64,000 bases of DNA from Siphonobacter curvatus (GTDB lineage Bacteria > Bacteroidota > Bacteroidia > Cytophagales > Spirosomataceae), in NCBI RefSeq assembly GCF_002943425.1, contig NZ_PTRA01000001.1, positions 2,790,001 through 2,854,000 on the forward strand, given 5' to 3'. The translations under genes and the position numbers were made by a program. The notes beneath the pieces are model-generated. The model was not told where the DNA came from. It did no database searches and saw only the letters and a list, made by a program, of their open reading frames with translations. Positions within the stretch are counted from its first letter, which is position 1. Every line of letters starts with the position of its first letter. Below are positions 40,769 to 48,786 of this stretch, piece by piece.

Positions 40769-42658
40769 ATGTTTCTTCGTCGTTTGGTACTAAGCATCCT
40801 TGGTACGGCACTGGCCCTGGGTACGTTCGCTCAGGAACCCTGGTCCGTGCGGATGGCTAACTCCATGCTCGCCCAAGCTGCTGATTCGTCTACGGTACAG
40901 GTTCTCAAATCCAACCACTGGAATTACGAACAGGGGGTACTGCTCAATGCCCTCAACCGGGTCTGGGAACGTACGGGCGATGGCAAATACTTTCACTACA
41001 TCCAGAAAAGTATCGATGCGTACGTCAACGATCAGGGCGACATTCGCACCTATAAATTCGACGACTACAACATCGATAATATTCCCACGGGGCGGCTTCT
41101 GCTAATGCTATACCAGCAAACGGGTAAGGAAAAGTATCTCAAAGCGGCTCAGTTTGTGCATAGTCAGTTGGAAACGCAACCCCGCACCAAAGAAGGGGGT
41201 TATTGGCACAAAAAACGCTATCCCAATCAGATGTGGCTGGATGGATTGTACATGGCTGAACCCTTTTCTGCTGAGTACGCCCTGATTTTTAAGGAGCCGA
41301 AACACTTCGACGACATTGCCAATCAGTTTATTTGGATGGAAAAGAATTCCCGTGATGAAAAAACGGGATTGCTGTATCACGCCTATGACGAAAGTCGCCA
41401 GCAGAAATGGGCGGATCCGAAAACGGGGAAGTCGCCGAACTTTTGGGGACGGGCCATTGGCTGGTACGTGATGGCTCTGGTGGACGTACTGGATTATTTT
41501 CCGATGGATCATCCGAAACGTCCGGAACTGGTGGCCATTTACAAGCGACTCATGCCCGCCGTAGTCAAGTATCAGGACCCAGCCAGTGGCTGCTGGTGGC
41601 AGGTAACTGACAAAGGCGGCAAGGAAGGAAATTATTTAGAAGCGTCGGCTTCGAGCATGTTTGTGTACGGCTTAGCCAAAGGCGTACGCACGGGCTTGTT
41701 GGATGCTTCGTACCTGAAAGCCGCTCAGAAAGGTTATGCGGGTATGCTGAAAGAATTCATTAAAACCGATGATAAGGGACTAGTACACCTCGATAAAACG
41801 GTGAGTGTGGGTGGCCTCGGCGGCGATCCGTACCGCGATGGCAGTTACGAATATTACCTGAGCGAAAAGATTCGGCTGGATGATTTGAAAGGCGTTGGTC
41901 CCTTCATTTTGGCCAGTATCGAAATGGAAACCATTCCCGAGCTTAGCATAGGTAAGGGCAAAACCGTAGGGCTGGATTACTTCTTCAACAACGAGCGGAC
42001 CAGCAAAGGGGAGCGTTTTCACTATACCTGGGAAGATTACCGCGACTCGGGTTATTCACTCTGGGGCAGCATTTTCCGGGATTACGGGGCCAAAACGGAA
42101 TCCGTACCCGAAGCACCAACGGTGGCTTCGCTCAAAAAACTGAACGTCTATATCATCGTTGATCCGGATACGAAAAAGGAAACGCCTCAGCCCAATTACA
42201 TGACCGAGGCTTACGCCAAAGTGATTGCCGATTGGGTAAAAGGAGGTGGTACGCTGGTACTGCTAGCAAATGACACGTCCAATGCCGAGATCAAAAACTT
42301 CAATATTCTGGCGGGTAAGTTTGGCATTCAATTCACCGACAAAAACGTCAACATGGTAAAAAACAACGTGTACGACCAGGGTAAATTTGTGTTTGAGAGC
42401 AATCATCCCGTATTCGGCGATACGAAAAAAATCTTCGTGAAAGAGGTCGTTACCCTAACGACGAAAGCCCCGGCCAAACCCGTACTAACCGCCAATGGCG
42501 ACCAGATTATGGCCGTAGCTGAAGTAGGCAAAGGCCGTGTCTTTGTTCTGGGCGATCCCTGGATTTACAACGAATACCTCAACGGCAAACGCCTGCCGAT
42601 GGAATTTGAAAACTTCAAAGCAGCGAAAGAGTTGAGTAAGTGGCTGTTGAAGAAATAG
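40769..42658 (+). CDS. GH105 unsaturated rhamnogalacturonyl hydrolase with C-terminal extension
   Basis: A 629-residue exported enzyme (signal peptide MFLRRLVLSILGTALALGTFAQ). Residues about 30-370 are the GH105 barrel (NHWNYEQGVLLNALNRVWERTG, NIDNIPTGRLLLMLYQQTG, GGYWHKKRYPNQMWLDGLYMAEPFSAEYA, FWGRAIGWYVMALVDVLDYFP, EASASSMFVYGLAKGVR). The remaining 240 residues form a separate module with YFFNNERTSKGERFHYTWEDYRDSGYSLWG, a conserved block often found in Bacteroidota GH105 proteins, then a Rossmann-like domain (YIIVDPDTKKETPQPNYMTEAYAKVIADWVKGGGTLVLLAND). Acts on pectin fragments in the periplasm. Confidence 0.92.
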   Translation: MFLRRLVLSILGTALALGTFAQEPWSVRMANSMLAQAADSSTVQVLKSNHWNYEQGVLLNALNRVWERTGDGKYFHYIQKSIDAYVNDQGDIRTYKFDDYNIDNIPTGRLLLMLYQQTGKEKYLKAAQFVHSQLETQPRTKEGGYWHKKRYPNQMWLDGLYMAEPFSAEYALIFKEPKHFDDIANQFIWMEKNSRDEKTGLLYHAYDESRQQKWADPKTGKSPNFWGRAIGWYVMALVDVLDYFPMDHPKRPELVAIYKRLMPAVVKYQDPASGCWWQVTDKGGKEGNYLEASASSMFVYGLAKGVRTGLLDASYLKAAQKGYAGMLKEFIKTDDKGLVHLDKTVSVGGLGGDPYRDGSYEYYLSEKIRLDDLKGVGPFILASIEMETIPELSIGKGKTVGLDYFFNNERTSKGERFHYTWEDYRDSGYSLWGSIFRDYGAKTESVPEAPTVASLKKLNVYIIVDPDTKKETPQPNYMTEAYAKVIADWVKGGGTLVLLANDTSNAEIKNFNILAGKFGIQFTDKNVNMVKNNVYDQGKFVFESNHPVFGDTKKIFVKEVVTLTTKAPAKPVLTANGDQIMAVAEVGKGRVFVLGDPWIYNEYLNGKRLPMEFENFKAAKELSKWLLKK

Positions 42659-42756
42659 TTATTGGTTGATTGTTGTAAGTTGTTGGTGGGTTTGTTGAGT
42701 AAAAGGGGTTCGATCGTATGGATCTACTAAGTTAATTAAACTACCAGTCCTTTAGT

Positions 42757-42796
42757 CCAAGAATCCGGAAGCGGTAGAGCTTTCGGATTCTTTTGG
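42757..42796 (+). terminator. Terminator before the ebo cluster
   Basis: CCAAGAATCCG pairs with CGGATTCTTTTGG, with an internal AGC/GCT pair and a T run in the right arm. It separates the GH105 gene from eboA. Confidence 0.75.
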
Positions 42797-42883
42797 TTTG
42801 CACCCTTCCCGGCTTCATCCCTCAAAAAACCTAGTTCAGTCGCATCAATGATATAAATCAAATAGAAACTCAAAAGGCTTTGG

Positions 42884-42891
42884 TATTTTTG
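42884..42891 (+). promoter_or_regulatory. -7 promoter box of the ebo cluster
   Basis: TATTTTTG, exact TAnnTTTG match, 40 bases before the eboA ATG. I see no clear TTG at -33. Confidence 0.45.
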
Positions 42892-42931
42892 CAGGAAATG
42901 ATTGAACCCGGCCCGACCGGTTTTTCTGCGT

Positions 42932-43798
42932 ATGACTGTGCCTCTTGATTCTATACGACTACTCCGACAAAGACTGGAGGAAATTCTGACTGAACAACTT
43001 CCCGAGAATGGCCGGCAATGGCTGTTTTCCCGCGTAGACCGCTCCAGTACTTCGGCCCTGCTCATGGCTTTTGTAGCCGCTCCCCGTTTCACGGGCAAAC
43101 AACCCGTATCACTCTCGGCTGAACGTCGGCAAGAACTGGCCGAACTCCGTCCCGGATTCCGGTTACTGGCCTGGCCGCTCGACCGGGTAACGCGGCTTTA
43201 TCTGTTACTACAGCTGCCTCTGGAGAATCGCGAAGCATTCATTCAAGCGGTCGAAACGCTTTTTGACACGGCGGAAATGAATGAACTGGTCGCCTTGTAT
43301 GCGTCATTGCCCGTACTGCCCTATCCCGAAGCCTGGCTGTTTCGGGCGACGGAAGCCGTTCGCTCCAATATGGGTCTGGTATTCGAGGCACTGGCCTTGG
43401 GAAACCCCTATCCGTCCGAACAATTTCCCGAACCCGCCTGGAACCAGCTGGTTATGAAAACCATTTTTAACGATAAATCCGTGGGTAGTATCGTTGGATT
43501 GGTGGAACGGAGCAATCCTAGCCTGGCCCGGATTCTGGTTGATTTTGCTCACGAACGCTGGGCCGCCGGTCGGTACGTACCTGCTCGGGCCTGGCAAATG
43601 GTCGTACCCTTTGTCAACGAATCGATGTTGCCCGATCTCCAGCGTTTGTTTACCTCCGACCGAGCAGTAGATCGGCAGGCCGCGGCTCTCCTTTGCAACG
43701 AAACTAACTTCGAACCGGCCCGTGCCTTAGGGCGACAATTTCCGATCGAACATGCGGAGCAACTGCGTTGGGAAAACGTAGATACACAACTGGCTTAA
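42932..43798 (+). CDS. eboA: EboA-domain protein
   Basis: First gene of the ebo cluster (288 residues from the ATG at 42932, MTVPLDSIRLLRQRL). The sequence is rich in Leu, Arg and Ala and predicted to be all-helical, with FRLLAWPLDRVTRLYLLLQLP, ALYASLPVLPYPEAWLFRATEAVRSN and YVPARAWQMVVPFV, blocks characteristic of EboA. No signal peptide, membrane span or catalytic motif is seen. EboA has no known biochemical role; in cyanobacteria the cluster is reported to be needed for export of the scytonemin monomer to the periplasm. The assignment rests strongly on the five ebo genes that follow. Confidence 0.9.
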   Translation: MTVPLDSIRLLRQRLEEILTEQLPENGRQWLFSRVDRSSTSALLMAFVAAPRFTGKQPVSLSAERRQELAELRPGFRLLAWPLDRVTRLYLLLQLPLENREAFIQAVETLFDTAEMNELVALYASLPVLPYPEAWLFRATEAVRSNMGLVFEALALGNPYPSEQFPEPAWNQLVMKTIFNDKSVGSIVGLVERSNPSLARILVDFAHERWAAGRYVPARAWQMVVPFVNESMLPDLQRLFTSDRAVDRQAAALLCNETNFEPARALGRQFPIEHAEQLRWENVDTQLA

Positions 43799-43843
43799 TG
43801 GCTTTTACTGTTTTATAATCGATTCTTCGGAATTGTACTGCTT

Positions 43844-44845
43844 ATGTGTCAGCACGAATTAAACCCCTCCCATTTCGAGGAAAATAAAGAAGAAATTACC
43901 CACAGCAATTTGCAGTGGAATCAGTACCGCGAGTCGATTCAGGGCATGAAGTTCTTCGACCCGCACGTACACATGACCTCGCGTACTACCGACGACTATC
44001 AGGCCATGGCCGACGCCGGAATCGTGGCACTGATTGAACCCGCCTTCTGGCTTGGGCAACCGCGTACGGGCGTAGCCTCGTTCAAGGATTATTTCAGTAG
44101 TCTGGTAGGTTGGGAACGCTTTCGTTCTTCGCAATTTGGCATCAAACATTATTGCACGATTGGTCTAAATTCCCGCGAAGCCAATAACGAAGCTCTGGCC
44201 GAGCAGGTGATGGAAGTTTTGCCTTTGTTCATTTACAAGGAAGGCGTGGTCGGCGTAGGCGAAATTGGTTTTGACGATCAGACGCCCGCTGAAGAAAAGT
44301 ACTACCGCCTCCAGCTCGAACTAGCGAAGGAAGCCAATCTTCCGGTACAGATCCATACACCGCACCGGGATAAAAAGCAGGGCACTGAACGCAGTATGGC
44401 CATTGCTCTCGAACACGGGCTGGATCCCGGCATGGTCATCATTGATCATAACAATGAGGAAACGGTAAAAAGTGTACTCGATCAGGGGTTCTGGGCAGCC
44501 TTTACCATTTATCCGTTTACAAAAATGGGCAATGAACGTATGGTTGAGGTAGTACGGCAATACGGTCCCGAGCGGATTATGGTCAATTCGGCCGCCGACT
44601 GGGGTATTTCCGATCCGCTGGCCGTTCCTAAGACGGCCGCGTTGATGAAAATGAAAGGTATTTCAGACGAAGCCATTCGCCTCGTGACGTACCAGAATGC
44701 ACTGGATGCTTTCGGCAAAAGCGGTCAGATTTTTGAAGAAGAATTCGGAGGCGAGATCGATCAAAGTCAGAAATTCAACGGCAATACGATCCTGCGCGGT
44801 GGACAGCAACCGCGGATTGACAAAGACTCGCTGTTTATTAACTAG
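43844..44845 (+). CDS. eboB: EboB, TatD-like metal-dependent hydrolase
   Basis: A metal-dependent hydrolase of the TatD/amidohydrolase fold. Metal ligands visible are His-x-His in FFDPHVHM, Glu in VGVGEIGFD, His in PVQIHTPHRD, His in VIIDHNNEET, and Asp in VNSAADWGISDPL. As written it has 333 residues; an internal ATG at 43946 (MKFFDPHVHM) would give 299, close to most EboB proteins, so the first 34 residues may be untranslated or an extension. Starts 45 bp after eboA. Substrate unknown. Confidence 0.9.
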   Translation: MCQHELNPSHFEENKEEITHSNLQWNQYRESIQGMKFFDPHVHMTSRTTDDYQAMADAGIVALIEPAFWLGQPRTGVASFKDYFSSLVGWERFRSSQFGIKHYCTIGLNSREANNEALAEQVMEVLPLFIYKEGVVGVGEIGFDDQTPAEEKYYRLQLELAKEANLPVQIHTPHRDKKQGTERSMAIALEHGLDPGMVIIDHNNEETVKSVLDQGFWAAFTIYPFTKMGNERMVEVVRQYGPERIMVNSAADWGISDPLAVPKTAALMKMKGISDEAIRLVTYQNALDAFGKSGQIFEEEFGGEIDQSQKFNGNTILRGGQQPRIDKDSLFIN

Positions 44846-44848
44846 GGG

Positions 44849-45082
44849 TCTTAAGTTGTTGGTTGGTAGTTGTTAGTAGGCTTTCATCAGAATAGCTTTT
44901 CGAAAAGCTTATTAGATTGTTTGTTATTTGAGGTACGTAAGACAAAACTAAACGCCTTTCCTAGGTATTCCTTGCCAGACGTTTCTTTCTGCATTGAATA
45001 CTGGGGAAAGGAGTTTCAGATTTTGTCATCTATTCTATTTATGTATCAACAACTCATAGCAATCAACCAACAACTATTTTCA
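44849..45082. repeat. Inverted pair of GTTGTTGG-type tracts inside the ebo cluster
   Basis: Left arm 44849-44881 (TTAAGTTGTTGGTTGG, TAGTTGTTAGTAGG) lies right after the eboB stop. Right arm 45047-45082 (TCAACAACTCATAGC, AATCAACCAACAACTA) lies 165 bases on. The 368-bp eboB-eboC gap holds no gene. Related single tracts lie at 42658-42696, 28534-28565 and about 23603. Confidence 0.65.
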
Positions 45083-45213
45083 AACCTTAAACTAAAGTTA
45101 AACTTCAAACCTCAAGCCGTTTATTTGTCAACCTTGTTGATTAAATTGCTAGCCTTTTCGGTTTGACCGTTTCGCATTTCATTCGATAATCCTATTCATA
45201 GCCTACTAAAGTC

Positions 45214-46089
45214 TTGACCATTAAGCCCTACCTCCAGTTGATGCGGCCCGCCAACATTGTTACGTCCATTGCGGATGTATGGGCGGGGGCCGCCATCGCC
45301 GGGGTACTTTCGACTGTATTCGACTGGCAACCTTTTCTTGCCCTGAGTGTTGCCACGATTGGTCTGTACGGCGGTGGCGTCGTTTTCAATGATGTATTCG
45401 ACGCCCAACTCGATGCCGTCGAGCGTCCCGAGCGACCCATTCCCAGTGGACAAGTACCCGTCGAAGCTGCCATTTTTCAGGGTACACTTTTGCATTTACT
45501 GGGCATCGCTGCGGCCAGTCTGTGCAGTACCGAAAGCGGTATTCTGGCGGCGGCCATTGCCGTACTTACCCTGAGTTACAATCGCTTCGCCAAACACGAC
45601 TCTATCCTTGGTCCCCTCAACATGGGCTTATGCCGGGGCTTAAATCTCCTGTTAGGGATTAGCATCATTCCCGATGCCATGTTTGAATGGTATGGGCTTG
45701 GATTTCTTCCCATTATTTTCATTGCAGCCGTTACCATGATCAGCCGGGGCGAAGTGCACGGCGGTCATTCGCGGACCATGTTATTCGCGGGAATTTTATT
45801 TGCCGTGGTAGAACTGGCTCAACTATACATCGGTTATAGCCAGGGACATGTACTGGAAACCGTACCGCTGGTTTTGTTACACGCCGTCATGGTATTCAGA
45901 CCTCTCCTTCGAGCGTATCAGAATCCCATTGGGCCCAATATTGGCAAGGCCGTAAAAGCGGGTGTACTCTCCCTTATTTTAATGAACGCGGCCTGGTGTA
46001 TGGCTTTCGGAGCCTGGCCCCTGGCCCTTGCTACTTTACTATTGTTACCATTCTCGTTACAACTAGCCAAATGGTTCGCCGTAACATAG
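45214..46089 (+). CDS. eboC: EboC, UbiA-like prenyltransferase
   Basis: A 291-residue integral membrane protein of the UbiA superfamily with about eight to nine spans. The first prenyl-diphosphate/Mg motif NDVFDAQLDAVERPERPIPSG is exact, and the second conserved loop lies around SYNRFAKHDSILGPLNMGLCRGLNLLLG. The only start that keeps the usual N-terminus (TIKPYLQLMRPANIVTSIADV) is a TTG at 45214; no ATG lies upstream in frame, so TTG initiation is likely. UbiA enzymes attach isoprenoid chains to acceptor molecules; the acceptor in the ebo pathway is not known. Confidence 0.93.
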   Translation: MTIKPYLQLMRPANIVTSIADVWAGAAIAGVLSTVFDWQPFLALSVATIGLYGGGVVFNDVFDAQLDAVERPERPIPSGQVPVEAAIFQGTLLHLLGIAAASLCSTESGILAAAIAVLTLSYNRFAKHDSILGPLNMGLCRGLNLLLGISIIPDAMFEWYGLGFLPIIFIAAVTMISRGEVHGGHSRTMLFAGILFAVVELAQLYIGYSQGHVLETVPLVLLHAVMVFRPLLRAYQNPIGPNIGKAVKAGVLSLILMNAAWCMAFGAWPLALATLLLLPFSLQLAKWFAVT

Positions 46090-46177
46090 CGAGTTGAGAG
46101 TTTATAGTTTAGGGTCTAGAGTTGAAAAAAACTCAGAACCCTGGACTCTAAACTCTAAACTCTATAATTTAAACTCA
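46090..46177. repeat. Inverted pair of GAGTTTA-type tracts (copy 7), near-continuous hairpin
   Basis: Left arm 46090-46124 (CGAGTTGAGAGTTTATAG, TTTAGGGTCTAGAGTT) and right arm 46131-46177 (CTCAGAACCCTGGACTC, TAAACTCTAAACTCTATAA) are separated by only a few A residues. The arms therefore make a long imperfect stem that starts at the eboC stop and ends five bases before the eboD ATG. Confidence 0.75.
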
Positions 46178-46181
46178 GTCC

Positions 46182-47330
46182 ATGGAAACCATTCAGCAGC
46201 GATTTGCAGTCACCTTTTCGTATCCGGTGATCTTCACGCAGCAGTTATTTGATCCCCAGAATCCAAAACTTCGGGATTTCCTCAGTCAATACGGCGAACG
46301 TGATTTTCGCAAAAAGATATTCTTCTGTATCGATTCGGGTGTCCTAGCGGCTCATCCGACCTTACAAAGCCAGATTACGCACTATTTCGAATCCGTACCC
46401 ACACTTTCACTGGTTCCCGAGTGGCTGGTTATTCCCGGCGGTGAAGCGGCAAAAAACGCTCCGGCTCTATTTGATCAGATCGTCGAGGCCGTCGATCAGT
46501 ACGGCATTGACCGGCACTCGTTCGTAGCAGCCATTGGAGGCGGTGCCGTACTCGATTTGGTGGGTTACGCTGCCGCCGTATCGCACCGGGGCGTCAAACA
46601 CATCCGGATTCCAACGACCGTCTTATCCCAGAACGATTCGGGAGTTGGCGTGAAAAACGGTATTAATTACCGGGGTAAGAAGAACTTTCTGGGCACCTTC
46701 GCTCCGCCCGTAGCCGTCTTCAACGATACGGCTTTTCTGCGTACGCTCGACGACCGCGACTGGCGTTCCGGTATTTCCGAAGCAATTAAGGTAGCTCTCA
46801 TCAAGGATAAAGTCTTTTTCGAATGGCTTGAAGCGAATGCCAAAGCACTGGCTCAACGCGACGAAGCGGCCATGCAATACCTCATTCACCGTTGTGCTGA
46901 ACTGCACATGCAGCATATCAGCGGTGGCGATCCCTTCGAGAGTGGTTCCGCCCGCCCCCTAGATTTTGGGCATTGGGCGGCTCACAAGCTGGAATACCTG
47001 ACCCATTTTGAAGTTCGTCACGGGGAAGCTGTAGCCATTGGCATAGCTTTGGATACCTATTACTCGCAATTGACGGGTCGTCTGTCCGAAACCGATACGC
47101 AACGCGTCATTCAGGTATTGCACGAACTGGGTTTCAAGCTATATCATCCCGCTCTGGCGGAACAGGATTCCGTCCATCTTATCAACGGATTACGGGAATT
47201 TCAGGAACACCTGGGCGGTCGCCTGACGATCACTCTACTCGATGCCATCGGCGTAGGCGTGGAGGTTCACGAAATGGATACTGTACTTATTCAGAAAGCC
47301 GTCGTGGTTTTACAGGGGGAAACGGTGTAA
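46182..47330 (+). CDS. eboD: EboD, 3-dehydroquinate synthase-like cyclase
   Basis: A 382-residue sugar-phosphate cyclase of the dehydroquinate synthase superfamily, which uses NAD and a metal to close seven- or six-carbon sugar phosphates. The NAD-binding GGGAVLDLVGYAAAVSHRG and IPTTVLSQNDSGVGVKNGINYRGKKNFLGTFAPP are complete. Metal ligands are expected at Glu in SGISEAIKVALI, His in DFGHWAAHKLE and His in VRHGEAVAIG. The ebo-type group is related to 2-epi-5-epi-valiolone synthase rather than to housekeeping AroB. Follows eboC after a 92-bp gap occupied by a repeat hairpin. Confidence 0.93.
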   Translation: METIQQRFAVTFSYPVIFTQQLFDPQNPKLRDFLSQYGERDFRKKIFFCIDSGVLAAHPTLQSQITHYFESVPTLSLVPEWLVIPGGEAAKNAPALFDQIVEAVDQYGIDRHSFVAAIGGGAVLDLVGYAAAVSHRGVKHIRIPTTVLSQNDSGVGVKNGINYRGKKNFLGTFAPPVAVFNDTAFLRTLDDRDWRSGISEAIKVALIKDKVFFEWLEANAKALAQRDEAAMQYLIHRCAELHMQHISGGDPFESGSARPLDFGHWAAHKLEYLTHFEVRHGEAVAIGIALDTYYSQLTGRLSETDTQRVIQVLHELGFKLYHPALAEQDSVHLINGLREFQEHLGGRLTITLLDAIGVGVEVHEMDTVLIQKAVVVLQGETV

Positions 47331-47540
47331 ATTAGGGTTTGCAAGTAGTGTGCCGTTTGAGAAGGTTTGATTGGTTTCAGGTTTGACGATTGTTTTACTT
47401 TTGAATCAACCATTCCCCTTCATCAATCACAAAACCCCGGAGGGGTTCCCTCTCATTAGCCAGGGGTGAAACCCCTGGTACCCCGGAACCCGGTACCTTT
47501 GCACCCCGACACTCTACCCAGTTCGAACCTCAAACCCAAA
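47331..47540. repeat. Spacer with GTTTGA-type arms (copy 8) and a CCGGAGGGG palindrome
   Basis: Left arm 47333-47400 (TAGGGTTTGCAAG, GGTTTGATTGGTTTCAGGTTTG), right arm 47518-47540 (CCCAGTTCGAACCTC, AAACCCAAAAAG). Between them lies AACCCCGGAGGGGTT (47433-47447) with TCATTAGCC, then CCAGGGGTGAAACCCCTGG (47460-47478) and GGAACC. The same CCGGAGGGGTTCC...TCATTAGCC sequence occurs at 26153-26177. Confidence 0.65.
47494..47501 (+). promoter_or_regulatory. -7 promoter box of eboE
   Basis: TACCTTTG directly after the palindromic element. Start expected near 47507, 44 bases before the eboE ATG. It suggests that eboEF have a promoter of their own. Confidence 0.5.
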
Positions 47541-47550
47541 AAGATAAGCT

Positions 47551-48762
47551 ATGAAAACTTCCCTGGGTCATCTGACGTACTGTAGCAATATTCACCCCGG
47601 CGAACGCTGGGACGATCATTTCTCGGCTCTGCAAACCAGTATTCCACTCATTCGCCAGGCCGTTGCTCCGGACAAAGCATTTGGTATGGGCTTACGCGTG
47701 GCGGGTCTAGCCAGCAAGGATTTACTGCTGGAAAGTAACCTGAAGCCCTTTCAGGAGTGGCTGACCGAGCAGAATGCCTACGTATTTACCATGAATGGCT
47801 TTCCCTACGGAGGCTTTCACGATACGCGGGTCAAAGAAGATGTTCACGCTCCCGACTGGATTCAACCCGAACGACGGGATTACACCATCCGGCTTTTCCA
47901 GATTCTCTCGCAGCTGTTGCCCGCGGGGATGCGGGGTGGTATCTCCACCTCGCCCCTCACCTATCGCCACTGGTGGCCAACGGAGCTGACACGAACCGAA
48001 GCCTTTCAGCAGGCTACGCACCATATGCTTGAAGTGGTGGTTGAACTGGTCCGCATCAATCAAACGACCGGGCAGGTGCTTCACCTCGACATTGAACCCG
48101 AGCCCGATGGCTTACTAGAAAATTCAGCGGAATTTATCGAATGGTTCAACGACCAGCTCATTTTTGAAGGCGTACCCTATCTCGTACAAAAAGCCGGATT
48201 GAGTGAAGCCGAAGCCGAAGCCGCCCTGCGAACGCATATTCAGGTATGTTACGACGTTTGCCATTTTGCGGTGGAATTCGAAAATCCCGACGAAGCCCTC
48301 AATCGTTTTGAAGCCGAAGGTATTGGCATTGGAAAAATCCAGATCAGTTCCGCTCTGAAAGTTGATTTTGAAAATTACGTTTCGGAGAAAATGGAGCTAT
48401 TGAGTCGGTTCGACGAGCCGACGTACCTGCATCAGGTGGTAGCCCAGCACCAGGGAACGCTCTTAAAATACCCCGACCTCAACGAGGCTCTGTGGGACGG
48501 TACGCCCACGGGCGAATGGCGGATTCACTACCACGTTCCGCTGTTTGTGGAGCAGTACGGCCTGCTGAATTCCACCCGCGACGACATTGTGCGGGTACTG
48601 AATCGGCAGCAACGCAAGCCCTTTACCGAACATCTGGAAGTAGAAACGTATACCTGGGGGGTTCTGCCACCCGAATCGCAGTTGCCCATCGAAGAGTCGA
48701 TCATCCGGGAACTGAAATGGACGCTCGCCCAGGTGGAAGGTAATGTACGTAATCTGAATTAA
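47551..48762 (+). CDS. eboE: EboE, TIM-barrel sugar-phosphate isomerase-like protein
   Basis: A 403-residue soluble protein of the xylose isomerase-like TIM-barrel superfamily. It begins with the EboE hallmark LTYCSNIHPGERW, and barrel strands bear likely metal ligands: Glu in LHLDIEPEPDG, Asp/His in QVCYDVCHFAVEFENP, and His in WRIHYHVPLF. The C-terminal ETYTWGVLPPE segment is also typical. The catalysed reaction is unknown; family members isomerise or epimerise sugars. Starts 220 bp after eboD behind its own TACCTTTG box and 24 bp before eboF. Confidence 0.93.
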   Translation: MKTSLGHLTYCSNIHPGERWDDHFSALQTSIPLIRQAVAPDKAFGMGLRVAGLASKDLLLESNLKPFQEWLTEQNAYVFTMNGFPYGGFHDTRVKEDVHAPDWIQPERRDYTIRLFQILSQLLPAGMRGGISTSPLTYRHWWPTELTRTEAFQQATHHMLEVVVELVRINQTTGQVLHLDIEPEPDGLLENSAEFIEWFNDQLIFEGVPYLVQKAGLSEAEAEAALRTHIQVCYDVCHFAVEFENPDEALNRFEAEGIGIGKIQISSALKVDFENYVSEKMELLSRFDEPTYLHQVVAQHQGTLLKYPDLNEALWDGTPTGEWRIHYHVPLFVEQYGLLNSTRDDIVRVLNRQQRKPFTEHLEVETYTWGVLPPESQLPIEESIIRELKWTLAQVEGNVRNLN

Positions 48763-48786
48763 GCGGATTCCTGTTTCAAGAAAATC

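Noticed and set aside
821-47540. GAGTTTT tracts considered as CRISPR arrays
   Set aside because: Units are degenerate, adjoin without unique spacers of constant length, and no cas genes are present.
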